Notes: a model not told the origin generated them from the sequence alone. A stretch of DNA of 64,000 nt from Ensifer sp. MPMI2T (GCF_004827385.1 NZ_SRXN01000021.1:56003-120002); one strand, 5' to 3'; shown: positions 26,995 to 36,277, counted from the first letter of the stretch. A program made the numbers and translations.

Positions 26995-28377
26995 ATGTAT
27001 CGTCATGCTCTTTATACCGCGTCTGCCGGCAAAGTGTCGGTTTGCCTGGTCGGCACCGGGGCCTTCGGGCGCAGCCTGCTTGCCCATCGCGCTCCGCGCA
27101 TGGATATCCGGATTGCCGTCGACAGGGTTGCAGCACGGGCCGCGGCCGCGCTTCGCACTGCAGGAATCCCCGACACCCACATAGCGATCTGCGAGAATGC
27201 GAATTCGGCAGCGAAGGCTTTTGCAGCCGGCCACGTGATCGCGGCGGGTGATCTCGCGCATGTCATCGACCTGCCTTTCGATTTGCTCGTGGAGGCAACC
27301 GGAGATCCGGAAGCGGGCGCCCGTCATGCCGATATGGCCGTGTCGAACGGCCGTCCCGTCGCACTGGTCAGCAAGGAGGTGGACAGCGTGGTCGGGCCCG
27401 GCCTCGCCCATCTCGCGGCGGCTCGAGGGGTGGTCGTCACCCCCGTCGACGGCGACCAACCAAGCCTCCTGATCGATCTGGTGACCTGGGCGGAACTGCT
27501 CGGCTTCGAGATCGTCGCGGCCGGCAAGGCAAGCGAATACGACTTCGTCTTCGATCCCGCCACCATGACTTTGACGAGCAATGGCGAGGCCATTTCGACT
27601 CCCGAGTTTGCCAATCTGCTGGAGATCGGCGATGCGGACGTGGAAGCCGTAGTCGCCGCCCGCGCCGGGGCAGCCGCGGCGCTGCCACAGCGCGCCGTTC
27701 CCGATCTCTGCGAGATGGGCGTGGTCAGCCATTCGATCGACCTTGTACCCGACCGGCCGGATTTCCATTGCCCCATAGCGCGCATCGTCGAGGTGCCGAC
27801 GATCTTCTCCACGCGCGAGGAGGGCGGCATCCTCGACGGCGACCGCCGCGTGGATGTTTTTCACTGCCTACGCTTGCCCAGCGAGGTAAGCTTCGCCGGC
27901 GGTGTCTTTGTCGTCGTGCGCTGCCGTGACGCGGAAAGTTGGGAGATGCTTGCTGAGAAGGGCCACATTCTCAGTCGCACCCGCGACACTGCAATGATCT
28001 ATCTTCCGCGCCACCTCTTGGGTCTCGAGGCGGCGACCAGCATCCTCGATGCGGTCCTCTTGAAACGTTCGAGCGGCGCACCGGACCCGAAGCCGCGTTT
28101 GGACCTCATCGCTCTTGCGGAAAAGGATCTGCCGGCCGGAACGCTGCTCGCAGCAACCGGCCATCATCATGCAATCCCGAACGTCGGGTCGGCGCTCATT
28201 CCGGCTGCGCCACTCGCCCTCGACGGACCGGCGCCGTTTTACCTCGCCGCCAACCGCAGGCTGGCAAAACCGGTGCGCGGTGGCGATCCTATCACGCTCG
28301 GCGATGTGGAACTCGATCCAGCCTCGCACCTGTTGAGACTGCGCAGGCAGCAGGATGCGATCTTTTTCGGCCAGTAG
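26995..28377 (+). CDS. COG4091-type oxidoreductase with C-terminal SAF domain
   Basis: A 460-residue protein. The N-terminal Rossmann part has VCLVGTGAFGRSLL (residues ~17-30), EATGDPEAGARHADMAV and VALVSKEVDSVVGPGLA, the pattern of predicted homoserine-dehydrogenase-like enzymes. The C-terminal ~70 residues (LPAGTLLAATGHHHAIPN to the end) form a SAF domain. Members sit in sugar-acid and polyol catabolic operons. The start is 15 bases after the tctA stop, with AGGAAC upstream. It may act on the same four-carbon-type acid as the PdxA-family enzyme; no substrate has been shown. Confidence 0.82.
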   Translation: MYRHALYTASAGKVSVCLVGTGAFGRSLLAHRAPRMDIRIAVDRVAARAAAALRTAGIPDTHIAICENANSAAKAFAAGHVIAAGDLAHVIDLPFDLLVEATGDPEAGARHADMAVSNGRPVALVSKEVDSVVGPGLAHLAAARGVVVTPVDGDQPSLLIDLVTWAELLGFEIVAAGKASEYDFVFDPATMTLTSNGEAISTPEFANLLEIGDADVEAVVAARAGAAAALPQRAVPDLCEMGVVSHSIDLVPDRPDFHCPIARIVEVPTIFSTREEGGILDGDRRVDVFHCLRLPSEVSFAGGVFVVVRCRDAESWEMLAEKGHILSRTRDTAMIYLPRHLLGLEAATSILDAVLLKRSSGAPDPKPRLDLIALAEKDLPAGTLLAATGHHHAIPNVGSALIPAAPLALDGPAPFYLAANRRLAKPVRGGDPITLGDVELDPASHLLRLRRQQDAIFFGQ

Positions 28378-28456
28378 GAAGCTGGTATGTGCTCGTCTGG
28401 ATCGAATGCTTAGAAGAGCTGCCAGCGGAATAGTGCTGAAAAGCCGGGCTTGCGGC

Positions 28457-28725
28457 TCACCCCCTGTCGTTTATGGAGTGACGGCGGCGCCAATGGCTGG
28501 GCGACTCGCCTGTGAGGCGGCGGAACAACCGTGAAAAATGCGCCTGATCCGCCATGCCGCAGGACAGCGCGATCTGGGCGAGCGGCTCGTTCGTGGTCGC
28601 CATCATCTCCTTGCTGCGTGCGACGCGGCACCTGAGAACATAGGCGTAAGGCGTTTCCTGGAAACTGTCGCGGAAGGCGCGGCTGAAATGACTGACGCTG
28701 AGACGTGTCGCTTGGCACTTAATCG
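28457..28725 (-). pseudogene. AraC-family regulator, C-terminal HTH remnant
   Basis: The minus strand reads LSVSHFSRAFRDSFQETPYAY, then the second helix-turn-helix (EPLAQIALSCGMADQAHFSRLFRRLTGESP) and stops at 28457. The first part of the DNA-binding domain and the whole ligand domain are missing; homology ends near 28725. Confidence 0.75.
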
Positions 28726-29091
28726 TGAGAATCCCATGCCAACGATATCAATTAGTTAGCATTGCAGTAAACTTGAGAACGGGCATTTAAATTGAGAACA
28801 GCGCCGAGACGTTTCCATTTAAACTGAGATTCGGCTGCGGCGTGTATGATGGTCAAGCACTTTGGGAGTTGGCCTACAACTTCAAAGAAAACAGAACCTT
28901 ATCCCCTTCGAGAGGGCATTGAAGCACGGGAATCTGCCTTTACGATTCTCATATTTAAGTGCCGAAGTTCACGGAAACGGTCGCATTCTCACGATTACCT
29001 GCCAAGCGACAAGGGCACTGCGGGGCAACAGTATTCTCTGGAGAAAGACGGCATAAAGGCAACGAACCGCCCTATACGGACCCCTCAGCGC
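28726..29091. other. No intact gene; possible insertion-sequence end
   Basis: No recognisable protein is encoded on either strand in these 366 bases. A plus-strand frame from 28846 has atypical composition and runs antisense into the DUF1993 gene. The only structure is the repeat set at 28768-28830. Confidence 0.5.
28768..28830. repeat. Three degenerate direct repeats, transposon-end-like
   Basis: Copies of a T-rich unit occur at 28768-28780 (TAAACTTGAGAAC), 28786-28799 (TTTAAATTGAGAAC) and 28818-28830 (TTTAAACTGAGAT). Repeated short sites of this kind mark transposase-binding ends of IS21-like elements. No transposase gene is adjacent. Confidence 0.45.
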
Positions 29092-29607
29092 CTATGTCGT
29101 TCTCATGGGTATGGCACCGAGGAAGTCGCGCTTGCCAATCTCGACGCCGCAGTGACGAAGGATGTCGTAGGCGGTGGTGAGGTGAAAATAAAAATTTGGC
29201 AGAGCGAAGTGGTTGAGGTAGTGGACACCCCTCATGTGGCACTTGCCCGGGCCGAACGGGAAAGTGATTTCCCGGTCGGTAGCCGCATCGATGCGTTTGA
29301 CGTCGAGCGACTTCACGAAAGCGAGCGTCTTGGCGATACGCGCCCTGAGGTCGGCAATCGTCTTCTCGCTGTCTTCATACCTTGGCGGGTCGACGCCGGC
29401 GAGCCGCGCACCACAGTTCTTGGCCTGATCGCAAGCACTCTGCACCTGACGGATAAAGGCGAACATATCGGGGAAGAGGCGCGTGTTAAGAAGCACCGTG
29501 GGATCGATCCCCTTCGCTTCGGCATGGGCCTCTGCCTTGTCGAGGAGGGCCGCGAGCGTAGTGAGACCGATCTCGAATGCCGGAATTGAGTCGTTGGACA
29601 TCGACAT
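29092..29607 (-). CDS. DUF1993 family protein
   Basis: A 171-residue soluble protein. MSMSNDSIPAFEIGLTTLAALLDKAEAHAEAKG and LFPDMFAFIRQVQSACDQAKNCGARLAGVDPP are typical of DUF1993; the C-terminal half has LPNFYFHLTTAYDILRHCGVEIGKRDFLG with conserved His and Tyr residues like those of DinB-type four-helix bundles. The ATG at 29607 was taken; a longer frame upstream has no family match. It lies 73 bases after the DUF899 gene on the same strand, so both may be co-transcribed. Confidence 0.85.
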   Translation of the reverse strand: MSMSNDSIPAFEIGLTTLAALLDKAEAHAEAKGIDPTVLLNTRLFPDMFAFIRQVQSACDQAKNCGARLAGVDPPRYEDSEKTIADLRARIAKTLAFVKSLDVKRIDAATDREITFPFGPGKCHMRGVHYLNHFALPNFYFHLTTAYDILRHCGVEIGKRDFLGAIPMRTT

Positions 29608-29680
29608 GGTGGGACCCTCACTCCGATAGCAGGGACGTGATGAGCAACCAGCACCGCTGGCGTAGGATTCGACGCAGCGT

Positions 29681-30421
29681 TCAGTAGTACTGGTGCTCAA
29701 TTTGCTCGTACGCGTTCGGCCGCCCCCCGGGAGTGAGATCGAGAAGGGTCCACATCGGTTCGACCGTGCCGACATGGCGTGGATCCTGTCCCGGCTCCGG
29801 CGGCAAGAACAACAGCTCGGAGGCCCAGCTGAGCCTCACCACCCCGTCGGAGCTCTTATGGAAAACCGTGAGGATCGGCACCTGCTGTCCGTCTTCGTTC
29901 TCGCCATGGTAGTCGCGTTTGAAGCTGTTGTTGGCGGCTGATAGGAGTTTCAAATTGCGCCAACCACGATGTGCGGCGAAGGCCGCGACTTGCTCGATTG
30001 GCGCCTTCGCCACGGCAGCAATGTTGGCTCCGAGTCCCTCGACATGCGGGACAGCCCCCTCCCAATTGTCGAGCAATGCAGTGCAGGACGGACACGGTCC
30101 CTCCTCAAGGGGAAGATCTGCCATCGGGCCCTTACTCGGACCGCGCCGGTCGTCGCTGCGATGCCGCGGGAACATATAGTGATACAGAATCAAGACGTCC
30201 GTACCTGGCCGGAACAGCTCGGATAGCCGCACCTTGGCCGGCGTTCCGTTGGCGTCAATGTGGTCAAACTCATAATCCTCGGGAACCGGCCCACCCGGTG
30301 GCAGCGCGCGGATCTCCGCAGCCACGGCCTCCATCTCGCGCCTGAGTGCTGCCTCGCGCTGCAGCAGCTTTTCGCGAGCCCGGCGATATTCCGGACTTTC
30401 GTTTGGGAAGTTCACGCCCAT
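29681..30421 (-). CDS. DUF899 family thioredoxin-like protein
   Basis: A 246-residue protein. The helical N-terminus SPEYRRAREKLLQREAALRREMEAV is followed by VRLSELFRPGTDVLILYHYMF, the segment GPCPSCTALLDNWEGAVPHV with a CPSC pair in a thioredoxin-like position, and VFHKSSDGVVRLSWASELLF. The family is common in soil bacteria and is often annotated as a dithiol-disulfide isomerase-like protein of unknown role. ATG at 30421 follows GGAGGGGGTCT. Probably cytoplasmic, as no signal peptide is seen. Confidence 0.87.
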   Translation of the reverse strand: MGVNFPNESPEYRRAREKLLQREAALRREMEAVAAEIRALPPGGPVPEDYEFDHIDANGTPAKVRLSELFRPGTDVLILYHYMFPRHRSDDRRGPSKGPMADLPLEEGPCPSCTALLDNWEGAVPHVEGLGANIAAVAKAPIEQVAAFAAHRGWRNLKLLSAANNSFKRDYHGENEDGQQVPILTVFHKSSDGVVRLSWASELLFLPPEPGQDPRHVGTVEPMWTLLDLTPGGRPNAYEQIEHQYY

Positions 30422-30612
30422 AGACCCCCTCCCATCGAGGTGGATTAGTCGGATTATAGCACGACTTCAGCAGCCTCGACTTCGCCCTCAGAGAATCCCT
30501 CATTGGAGCCACGGCTCATAAGTCATACAATATCGTGCAGGGCAGCTCCGCGCGGCTTATCTGTGACAGTTTTATGACGGATAGTCGCGCCGCGTCGATG
30601 AAGGGAGGTCGC

Positions 30613-30942
30613 ATGGGTGAAAAGCGCAGAAGGGTATACGAGGCACTGGTGGAAGGGGCGATGCAGGGCCATTCCGACAGGAACCTCTATGATTTCGTCC
30701 AGAAGCGCTGCCAGAAGACCTCCAGCAAGAAGCTCGTCCGCGCCTCGCTGCTGGCCCTGACCGACCCCGACCTCAAGGACCGCAACATTCTGAGCACGAT
30801 CTACGCGTTAGCGATCAAGCATCGCCTGGACGAGGCGCGAGCCGATGAGATCGACGATGTTGACGACGATGAGCCGAGGGAATTGGCGCCGTCGGTGTCT
30901 GGCCTGCAGACGCCTGCATCGGTCAAGGATTTGACCGCGTGA
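30613..30942 (+). CDS. Conserved hypothetical protein, 109 residues
   Basis: A small basic-then-acidic protein: MGEKRRRVYEALVEGAMQGHSDRNLYDFVQKRCQKTSSKKLVRASLLALTDPDLKDRNILSTIYALAIKHRLDEARADE with an acidic tail. Similar proteins recur in rhizobial genomes, as far as I recall, without assigned function. The ATG at 30613 has GGGAGG at 30603-30608. Helical throughout; no membrane segment or signal peptide. Confidence 0.75.
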   Translation: MGEKRRRVYEALVEGAMQGHSDRNLYDFVQKRCQKTSSKKLVRASLLALTDPDLKDRNILSTIYALAIKHRLDEARADEIDDVDDDEPRELAPSVSGLQTPASVKDLTA

Positions 30943-31082
30943 TGGGTGCAGCACGGTTTGCTGGTACCAAGCACAGCACAATCCGAGCGCGGCCAACGGC
31001 TCCGATGCAGCGGTGTCACACACCCGTCACATAAAAGGAGGATCACTCCGTCGATTTATAGACTGCTGATCGAGGGAGCGTA

Positions 31083-31202
31083 ATGATGCAGGGCCGCATC
31101 TATCACATTCTCTTCCTTTCACGTCGAAACTCTGCGCGCAGCATCATGGCGTGGGCCATTCTCAACAAGATTGGTCAGGGCCGATTCCAGGCGTTCAGCG
31201 CC
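31083..31202 (+). pseudogene. Truncated ArsC / low-molecular-weight phosphatase-like gene
   Basis: The first 40 residues, MMQGRIYHILFLSRRNSARSIMAWAILNKIGQGRFQAFSA, follow the N-terminus of arsenate-reductase/LMW-phosphatase proteins (usual LFLCTGNSARSIMAE). The catalytic Cys of the C-x5-R loop is Ser here, and homology ends at about 31202 where an IS110-like fragment in the opposite direction begins. The gene is doubly broken. Confidence 0.75.
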
Positions 31203-31700
31203 GCCGTCGATCCGGCAGAGGCGATCGAACCCGTCGATCTCCGGCAGTTCCGCCATCAGCCTGGCAACGGTGCGCGATGCGACGCCCTTGAGCGAGCGGA
31301 ACGCCGCGGCAAGGCGCGCCACAGCGGATCGTCGTCGATCAGCGAGGCGATCTCGCCCTCGAGCTGGCGACGCTGGCGCTCCAGCAGCCCGATCACCTCG
31401 GCGAGGCTGGCGGCGGTTTCATCGTCGAGCGCGCCACTGCGGCGCTGCTTCTGAATGGTCAGATCGCCGGTTACCTGACAAAGCCGGGCGACCAGCGCCT
31501 TCAATCGCCGCTGCGTCGGGCTGGGCGGTGGCGATGGCTGCAGTCGCTTGGCCTCGGCATAGCGGGCGATGACGGCGGTATGGATCCGGTCGGTCTTTTC
31601 CAGATGGCCCATTGCCTCGGCGAAGCGCCGGACGCTGCGGGCATTGGCCTGGCGGTCCGGGGCACAGTCGCTTGCATCCCACAGGTGGCAGATCGGTTCC
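31195..31700 (-). mobile_element. IS110-family transposase fragment (second copy type)
   Basis: The minus strand encodes ARSVRRFAEAMGHLEKTDRIHTAVIARYAEAKRLQPSPPPSPTQRRLKALVARLCQVTGDLTIQKQRR and ASLIDDDPLWRA, then in another frame LAAAFRSLKGVASRTVARLMAELPEIDGFD. This is the middle of an IS110-like transposase, of a different subgroup from the element at 19814. Both ends are missing and one frameshift lies near 31300. Confidence 0.8.
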
Positions 31701-31852
31701 ATCTGGTCCAGAATCTCCGTACGGCAATTGAGGAACAGATGAGCATTTCTGGCCGTGCCTCAGGACCGCAAGCTTGCGTATAAAGGATGCGCCTCCCGGA
31801 GGCCGGTGCGGCAGATCGCCTCTAGTCGATCAAGCCGGGATGGGTCCGTCGA

Positions 31853-33196
31853 TCAATGAGGCAATCGAATACGTGGACGCACGTGCGAATTGATCATATC
31901 CGCGAGCCAGATCAAGCCGCCGCGCCAGAAACCGTGCAGTCGTGATTGATGGCTGCGATAAAGGAAAATATGGCCGAGCTGAGCCACCCGCCCGCGGAGG
32001 AAGCCGCCCTTGAAGAGGCCGAATTGTCCGAGTGAACCATAGGCACCGTAGCCGCCAAGCGATACGATCGAACCGAAGTCCCGGAAAGTGAAGGGCGGCA
32101 GGGCTCTCCCCTCCAGCCAATCAGGAAAATGACGGATTAAGTGAGAAGCCTGCTGATGCGCGACCTGGGCTGCCGCAGGCAGCGGCTTGCCCGCATCTCC
32201 TGTGGGAAGGCTCGAGCAATCCCCGATGGCGAAAATTCGCGGGTCGCGCGTCGTCAGTAAAGCTGGTGTCACCACGATCTGATTGTTACGCGTCAGCTCG
32301 AGACCGTCGAATGCCGCACATGCATCCGAGCCCTTCACGCCGGCCGCCCATACCTTTAGGTCCGCTCTGATCTGCTGTCCGTCCGCTAGTCGCAGGCAAC
32401 CGGCCTCCGCGGCGACGACCCGCGCCCCAGTAATAACGGTCACGCCGAGCCTCTCGAGACGCTCGCGGGCCGCGATGGCGATAGGGTCTGGAAACGCATT
32501 CAACAGATTGGGACCGCTCTCGACGAGCGTCACCCTGATCTTGTTATGGATTCCCGCAGCGCCGTAATAGGCGGTGACGTCGGTCAACTGGATAAGCTCG
32601 GCAGCGAGTTCGACGCCGGTGGCGCCACCCCCCACCACCGCTATGTCCAGAATGCTGTTGTCAGCGTCCGCTTCGAGCACGCGCGCCATGAGTTTGCGAT
32701 TGAAGTCGAGCGCCTGGGAGCGGCTATCAATGGTCAGGCAGTGGTCTCGCACGCCTGGTGTTCCAAAGTCGTTGGCCTGGCTGCCAATTGCCAGGATCAG
32801 GGTATCATAGTGGATCGCCCGCTCCGGCAAAATGGTACGTCCGTCGATCACCAACGGACTTAGATAAACCTTGCGCTCCTCACGGTCGATGCCCCTGAGT
32901 TCTCCAGGCGCGAACACGAAACGTCGATTGCGGGCCTGGGCGACATACGAGGTTTCCTGCTGGGAAACGTCAGTTGTTCCGGCAGCGATCGTATGCAGCA
33001 TCGGCTTCCACACATAGGCAGACTCCCTGTCGATCAGCGTCACCTCGACCGAGGTCCTGCCTACCCGCCGCGGCAGCTTGGAGGCAATTTCCAGCCCGGC
33101 AACCCCGCCGCCAACGACTACAACGTGGTGAGGCCCTGCCGTTCCCTGTTCCGGATCGCTTGCCTGCCTTTCGGACAGTGTGAGTGATTTCGGCAT
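31853..33196 (-). CDS. Type-2 NADH dehydrogenase family protein (NDH-2)
   Basis: A 447-residue pyridine-nucleotide-disulfide-type flavoprotein. The FAD motif VVVGGGVAGLEIASKL (about 25-40) is followed by LIDRESAYVWKPMLHTIAAGT, the NAD motif IAVVGGGATGVELAAEL (~186-202) and RIFAIGDCSSLP. The C-terminus has FRDFGSIVSLGGYGAYGSLGQFGLFKGGF and an amphipathic tail with YRSHQSRLHGFWRGGLIWLADMI for membrane attachment. It oxidises NADH and reduces quinone without pumping protons. It follows a second NDH-2 gene by 23 bases, last in a nine-gene run. Confidence 0.88.
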   Translation of the reverse strand: MPKSLTLSERQASDPEQGTAGPHHVVVVGGGVAGLEIASKLPRRVGRTSVEVTLIDRESAYVWKPMLHTIAAGTTDVSQQETSYVAQARNRRFVFAPGELRGIDREERKVYLSPLVIDGRTILPERAIHYDTLILAIGSQANDFGTPGVRDHCLTIDSRSQALDFNRKLMARVLEADADNSILDIAVVGGGATGVELAAELIQLTDVTAYYGAAGIHNKIRVTLVESGPNLLNAFPDPIAIAARERLERLGVTVITGARVVAAEAGCLRLADGQQIRADLKVWAAGVKGSDACAAFDGLELTRNNQIVVTPALLTTRDPRIFAIGDCSSLPTGDAGKPLPAAAQVAHQQASHLIRHFPDWLEGRALPPFTFRDFGSIVSLGGYGAYGSLGQFGLFKGGFLRGRVAQLGHIFLYRSHQSRLHGFWRGGLIWLADMINSHVRPRIRLPH

Positions 33197-33219
33197 TTAT
33201 CTGCTCCAATTGCGGTTAG

Positions 33220-34659
33220 TTAGGACAGAGAGATCTGAGACAGCGGCATCCCAGTGCTTTTAGGCGTTTCGTCCACTGTCTGAACGTGCGAGCCCCGACG
33301 AGGTACCAACTCGGATGGCTCGACGATCAGCCGTCCACTGCGACGATAGGTGACGAGCAGGCGGGCCCAGTTCGCCAGAATGGAGAGCTTTGCATGGCCT
33401 CCGCCTGACAAGGTTCGAAGATGCAGCAGCCCCCACATCAACCAGGCGGGATAGCCGGTGATCGAGCGACCGCGAACTTCCGCGATGCCGACATGCCGCG
33501 AGATGGTTGCCAGCTTGCTCGGCGTGAAGGTCTCGTAAGGCTTCGGAGGGGCGGTGTTTGCAAGCCGTGCGGCAATAAGCTCGCCAACATATCGGCCCTG
33601 GTGCTGCGCAACCGATGCCAAGCCCGGCATGGGCCGGCCATCGGGTCCGATGACATGGGCTGCATCGCCGACAACAAAGCATTCGGGATGACCCGGCACA
33701 GATAAATCATCGAGGACCGCTACTGTCCCGTTCGGTTCGAGATGCTCGCCGAGTGTGCGTGCCACCGGCACGCCCTGGACGCCGGTGCACCACAACACGG
33801 TCGCAGCGTCGATGCGCTCATCGCCGACGGTAACACCTGTCGCGTCGACATGGGTAACGGGAGCCCCCAGCCTTACCTCGACTCCCTGACCTTCGAGCGC
33901 GCGGGCAGCGTAGGCCGAGTGTTTTTCGCTGAAGGCGGGCAGCAGTCTCGGTCCGGCCTGGACCAGCACGATTCGCGCCTTGCGGAGGTCGATATTCCGA
34001 AACTCGGATGCCAGGGTTTTTCGGGTAAACTCGCTGATCGTGCCCGTAATCGCGACGCCCGTCGGCCCGCCGCCGACGACGACCACCGTCATGTCACGCG
34101 CCTGTTTGCTGGGGTCGGGCTCCAGCTCTGCGCGCTCGAACGCCTTCAAAAGCCTGTTGCGGGCGGCGATGGCGTCGCCGAGCGACTTCAATCCAAGCGC
34201 ATGTTTGGACCATTCCACCTCGTGGCCGAAATAGCTCGTCTGCGCTCCCGTCGCGATGACGAGGATGTCGTAGGTCAGATCGTCTCCTTCGTTCATGATG
34301 ACGATCCGGCGGGAGAGATCGACGCGCATCGCCTCGCGCATTTCCACCCGGACATCCGACATCTCTTGTACGAGCGACCGGATCGGCGCAGCGATCTCCG
34401 CGGGTTCCAGGATCGAGGTGGCGACCTGAAAGAGGAACGGCTGAAAGAGATGATGATTGTTTCGGTCGACCAGCGTGATGTCGGCATTGCTGTCGTGCAA
34501 TGCGCGAACGGCCGACATACCGGCAAATCCACCGCCGATGATCACCACCTTGAGCCGAGATGTCCCTCTTGCGGACGCAACGCCGTCGGCGGCCGCCTCC
34601 TTGCGGCCGGCGTCGTGTTCGATGTCGCCCCTCCTGATGAGCTGTTCGCCGGGGGTCAT
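33220..34659 (-). CDS. Type-2 NADH dehydrogenase family protein (NDH-2), second copy
   Basis: A 479-residue flavoprotein with a 35-residue polar N-terminal extension, then VVIIGGGFAGMSAVRALHD, NHHLFQPFLFQVATSILEP (classic NDH-2 FAD region), VVVVGGGPTGVAITG and ECFVVGDAAHV. The C-terminus contains YPAWLMWGLLHLRTL, suited to a membrane amphipathic helix. The ATG at 34659 overlaps the stop of the HupE gene (ATGA); a longer frame further upstream is antisense-like and rejected. Low identity to the adjacent NDH-2 suggests two distinct paralogues rather than a recent duplication. Confidence 0.88.
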   Translation of the reverse strand: MTPGEQLIRRGDIEHDAGRKEAAADGVASARGTSRLKVVIIGGGFAGMSAVRALHDSNADITLVDRNNHHLFQPFLFQVATSILEPAEIAAPIRSLVQEMSDVRVEMREAMRVDLSRRIVIMNEGDDLTYDILVIATGAQTSYFGHEVEWSKHALGLKSLGDAIAARNRLLKAFERAELEPDPSKQARDMTVVVVGGGPTGVAITGTISEFTRKTLASEFRNIDLRKARIVLVQAGPRLLPAFSEKHSAYAARALEGQGVEVRLGAPVTHVDATGVTVGDERIDAATVLWCTGVQGVPVARTLGEHLEPNGTVAVLDDLSVPGHPECFVVGDAAHVIGPDGRPMPGLASVAQHQGRYVGELIAARLANTAPPKPYETFTPSKLATISRHVGIAEVRGRSITGYPAWLMWGLLHLRTLSGGGHAKLSILANWARLLVTYRRSGRLIVEPSELVPRRGSHVQTVDETPKSTGMPLSQISLS

Positions 34660-35240
34660 TGGAACACTCCGGCGAACAGCCCGACGCCGACCAGCATGCA
34701 GGCTACTCCACCGGCGCGCACAAGGCCGCGCAGATGGGTGCGGGCAAGACCGAGTGTGAGGCCGATTCCGATGAGGTGCAATGTCGCCGTCGCCAACGCG
34801 AAGCCCGCCATGTATTCGAGGCCGCCGACCGTCTCCGCGACTTCGCTGCCGTGAGCGTGGCCGTGGAACAGCGCGAACAGGCCAACGATGCCAGCACCGG
34901 CAAAGGGCGACAGGTCGACCGCCAGCGCCACCAGAATGCCGATCGCAACGACCGAGGCGAGGATTGCCGGCTCGACGAACGGCAGCGATACATGCCCCAT
35001 GCCGAGCGCGCCGCCGATCAACATCACGCCGACGAAGGCCGCCGGCCAGATCCAGAGCGCACGTCCACCCTTGAGCGCGGCCCACAGGCCCACCGCGACC
35101 ATTACGGTGACATGGTCGAGGCCGGAGAGCGGATGCGCGATGCCGGCGGCGAAGGAAGCAGTCGAGCCAGTGCCGACATGGGCGAAAGCAGGTGTCGCAA
35201 CAACCATTAGCAGCGTGGCGAGCGGAAGGACTCTTTTCAT
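34656..35240 (-). CDS. HupE/UreJ-type membrane protein
   Basis: A 194-residue protein with signal peptide MKRVLPLATLLMVVATPAFAH, then HVGTGSTASFAAGIAHPLSGLDHVTVMVAVGLWAA and about six membrane helices. The HPLSGLDH and FALFHGHAHG histidine motifs are the nickel/cobalt-binding features of HupE/UreJ proteins. These are thought to be metal permeases or diffusion facilitators. Coupled by ATGA overlaps to both neighbours. There is no urease or hydrogenase here, so its role in this operon is unexplained. Confidence 0.88.
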   Translation of the reverse strand: MKRVLPLATLLMVVATPAFAHVGTGSTASFAAGIAHPLSGLDHVTVMVAVGLWAALKGGRALWIWPAAFVGVMLIGGALGMGHVSLPFVEPAILASVVAIGILVALAVDLSPFAGAGIVGLFALFHGHAHGSEVAETVGGLEYMAGFALATATLHLIGIGLTLGLARTHLRGLVRAGGVACMLVGVGLFAGVFQ

Positions 35241-36271
35241 TGTAGGGAACCTTTTATCGAACAGGATTGTGCACGGCGACGCGCTTTGGCCAAGAGCCTG
35301 CGCGAGCGCGGTGTGTCGCGAAGCTTCCAGTTGGCCGTGGCCAGGTGGACCGCTCGCTCGGGCCGGTTGCCGACGCCCATGAAGAAAGCCGCCGCATGGT
35401 CGGCATAGGCCTCCGGCCGACGCGCCAAAAGCTGCTCATATGCTTCTGACGCGAGTTCCGCTTGCCTGGCGGCGTTGCCATCGCCACGCGCGGCAAGGAT
35501 CTCGGCATAAACCGCGCGATATTCGGGATCGTCGGAGATTTCGAGCAGAGGCGCGATGAGTGCTTCGGCAACGTCCAACTCTCCGCGCGCGAGCGCCACC
35601 TCGGCACGATGTCCGCGTCCAGGGACATGCGCCGGCAGGATTGCATTCAGGTCGGAGAATACAGCCTCCGCACGATCCAAAGCGCCGCGACGCATTGCGC
35701 TCACCCCCCATTCGAAGAGCAGTTGCGCGCACGGGATAGGCGAAACGCCATCGTCGGCATCCAGCGCTGCCGCATAGCAGGCTTCCGCCGCGTCCCACTG
35801 ATCCATTTCCGCCAGCAGAGTCGCAAGGCCCCCAAGCGTATCAATTTCGGGATCCTGCTTTGCGAGCCCTTCACGCAGGACCAGCGCCTCGTTGTAGTAT
35901 CCCGTCGCCTGCAGGAGCGCTGCCCGTTCGATGTCGATTTCGCGTTTTGAACATCCCGCCGAGAGCGCTTGATCGAGAAGCGCCTTCGCAAGCTCGAAGC
36001 GATGGAAGCGCCCCGCGATCTGGGCGCAGACCTGGAGCGCTTCGGCGGAGTCGGGCGACAGGCTGACAGCCCGGGCGGCAATCGCCTCCGCCCGGTCATG
36101 GTCAACGATTCGGCCAAGCAGGTCGCCGCTCAGAAACAGGAGCTTTGACAGCGCCAGCAGCTTTTGGAAGCTGGCGCCCTCAACGCAGTCATGCTCCAGG
36201 CCATCGATCGACGCGGAGAGGTTGGCGATAGCGATCCGCCCGCTTGTGTAAAGCCCGGGGTCGATCGTCAT
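35237..36271 (-). CDS. TPR-repeat protein
   Basis: A 344-residue soluble protein composed of tetratricopeptide-like helical pairs: HDRAEAIAARAVSLSPDSAEALQVCAQIA, RFELAKALLDQALSAG, YNEALVLREGLAKQDPEIDTLGGLATLLAE, WDAAEACYAAALDADDG, LDRAEAVFSDLNAILP. No signal peptide or enzyme domain. It overlaps the HupE start (ATGA) and follows the SDR gene by six bases, so it is firmly in the operon. A scaffold or assembly role is likely; the sequence does not say for which partner. Confidence 0.8.
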   Translation of the reverse strand: MTIDPGLYTSGRIAIANLSASIDGLEHDCVEGASFQKLLALSKLLFLSGDLLGRIVDHDRAEAIAARAVSLSPDSAEALQVCAQIAGRFHRFELAKALLDQALSAGCSKREIDIERAALLQATGYYNEALVLREGLAKQDPEIDTLGGLATLLAEMDQWDAAEACYAAALDADDGVSPIPCAQLLFEWGVSAMRRGALDRAEAVFSDLNAILPAHVPGRGHRAEVALARGELDVAEALIAPLLEISDDPEYRAVYAEILAARGDGNAARQAELASEAYEQLLARRPEAYADHAAAFFMGVGNRPERAVHLATANWKLRDTPRSRRLLAKARRRAQSCSIKGSLQ

Positions 36272-36277
36272 GAGATG

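Noticed and set aside
28846..29589. A 247-residue plus-strand frame
   Set aside because: It is antisense to the DUF1993 gene for most of its length; the DUF1993 reading has a clear family.
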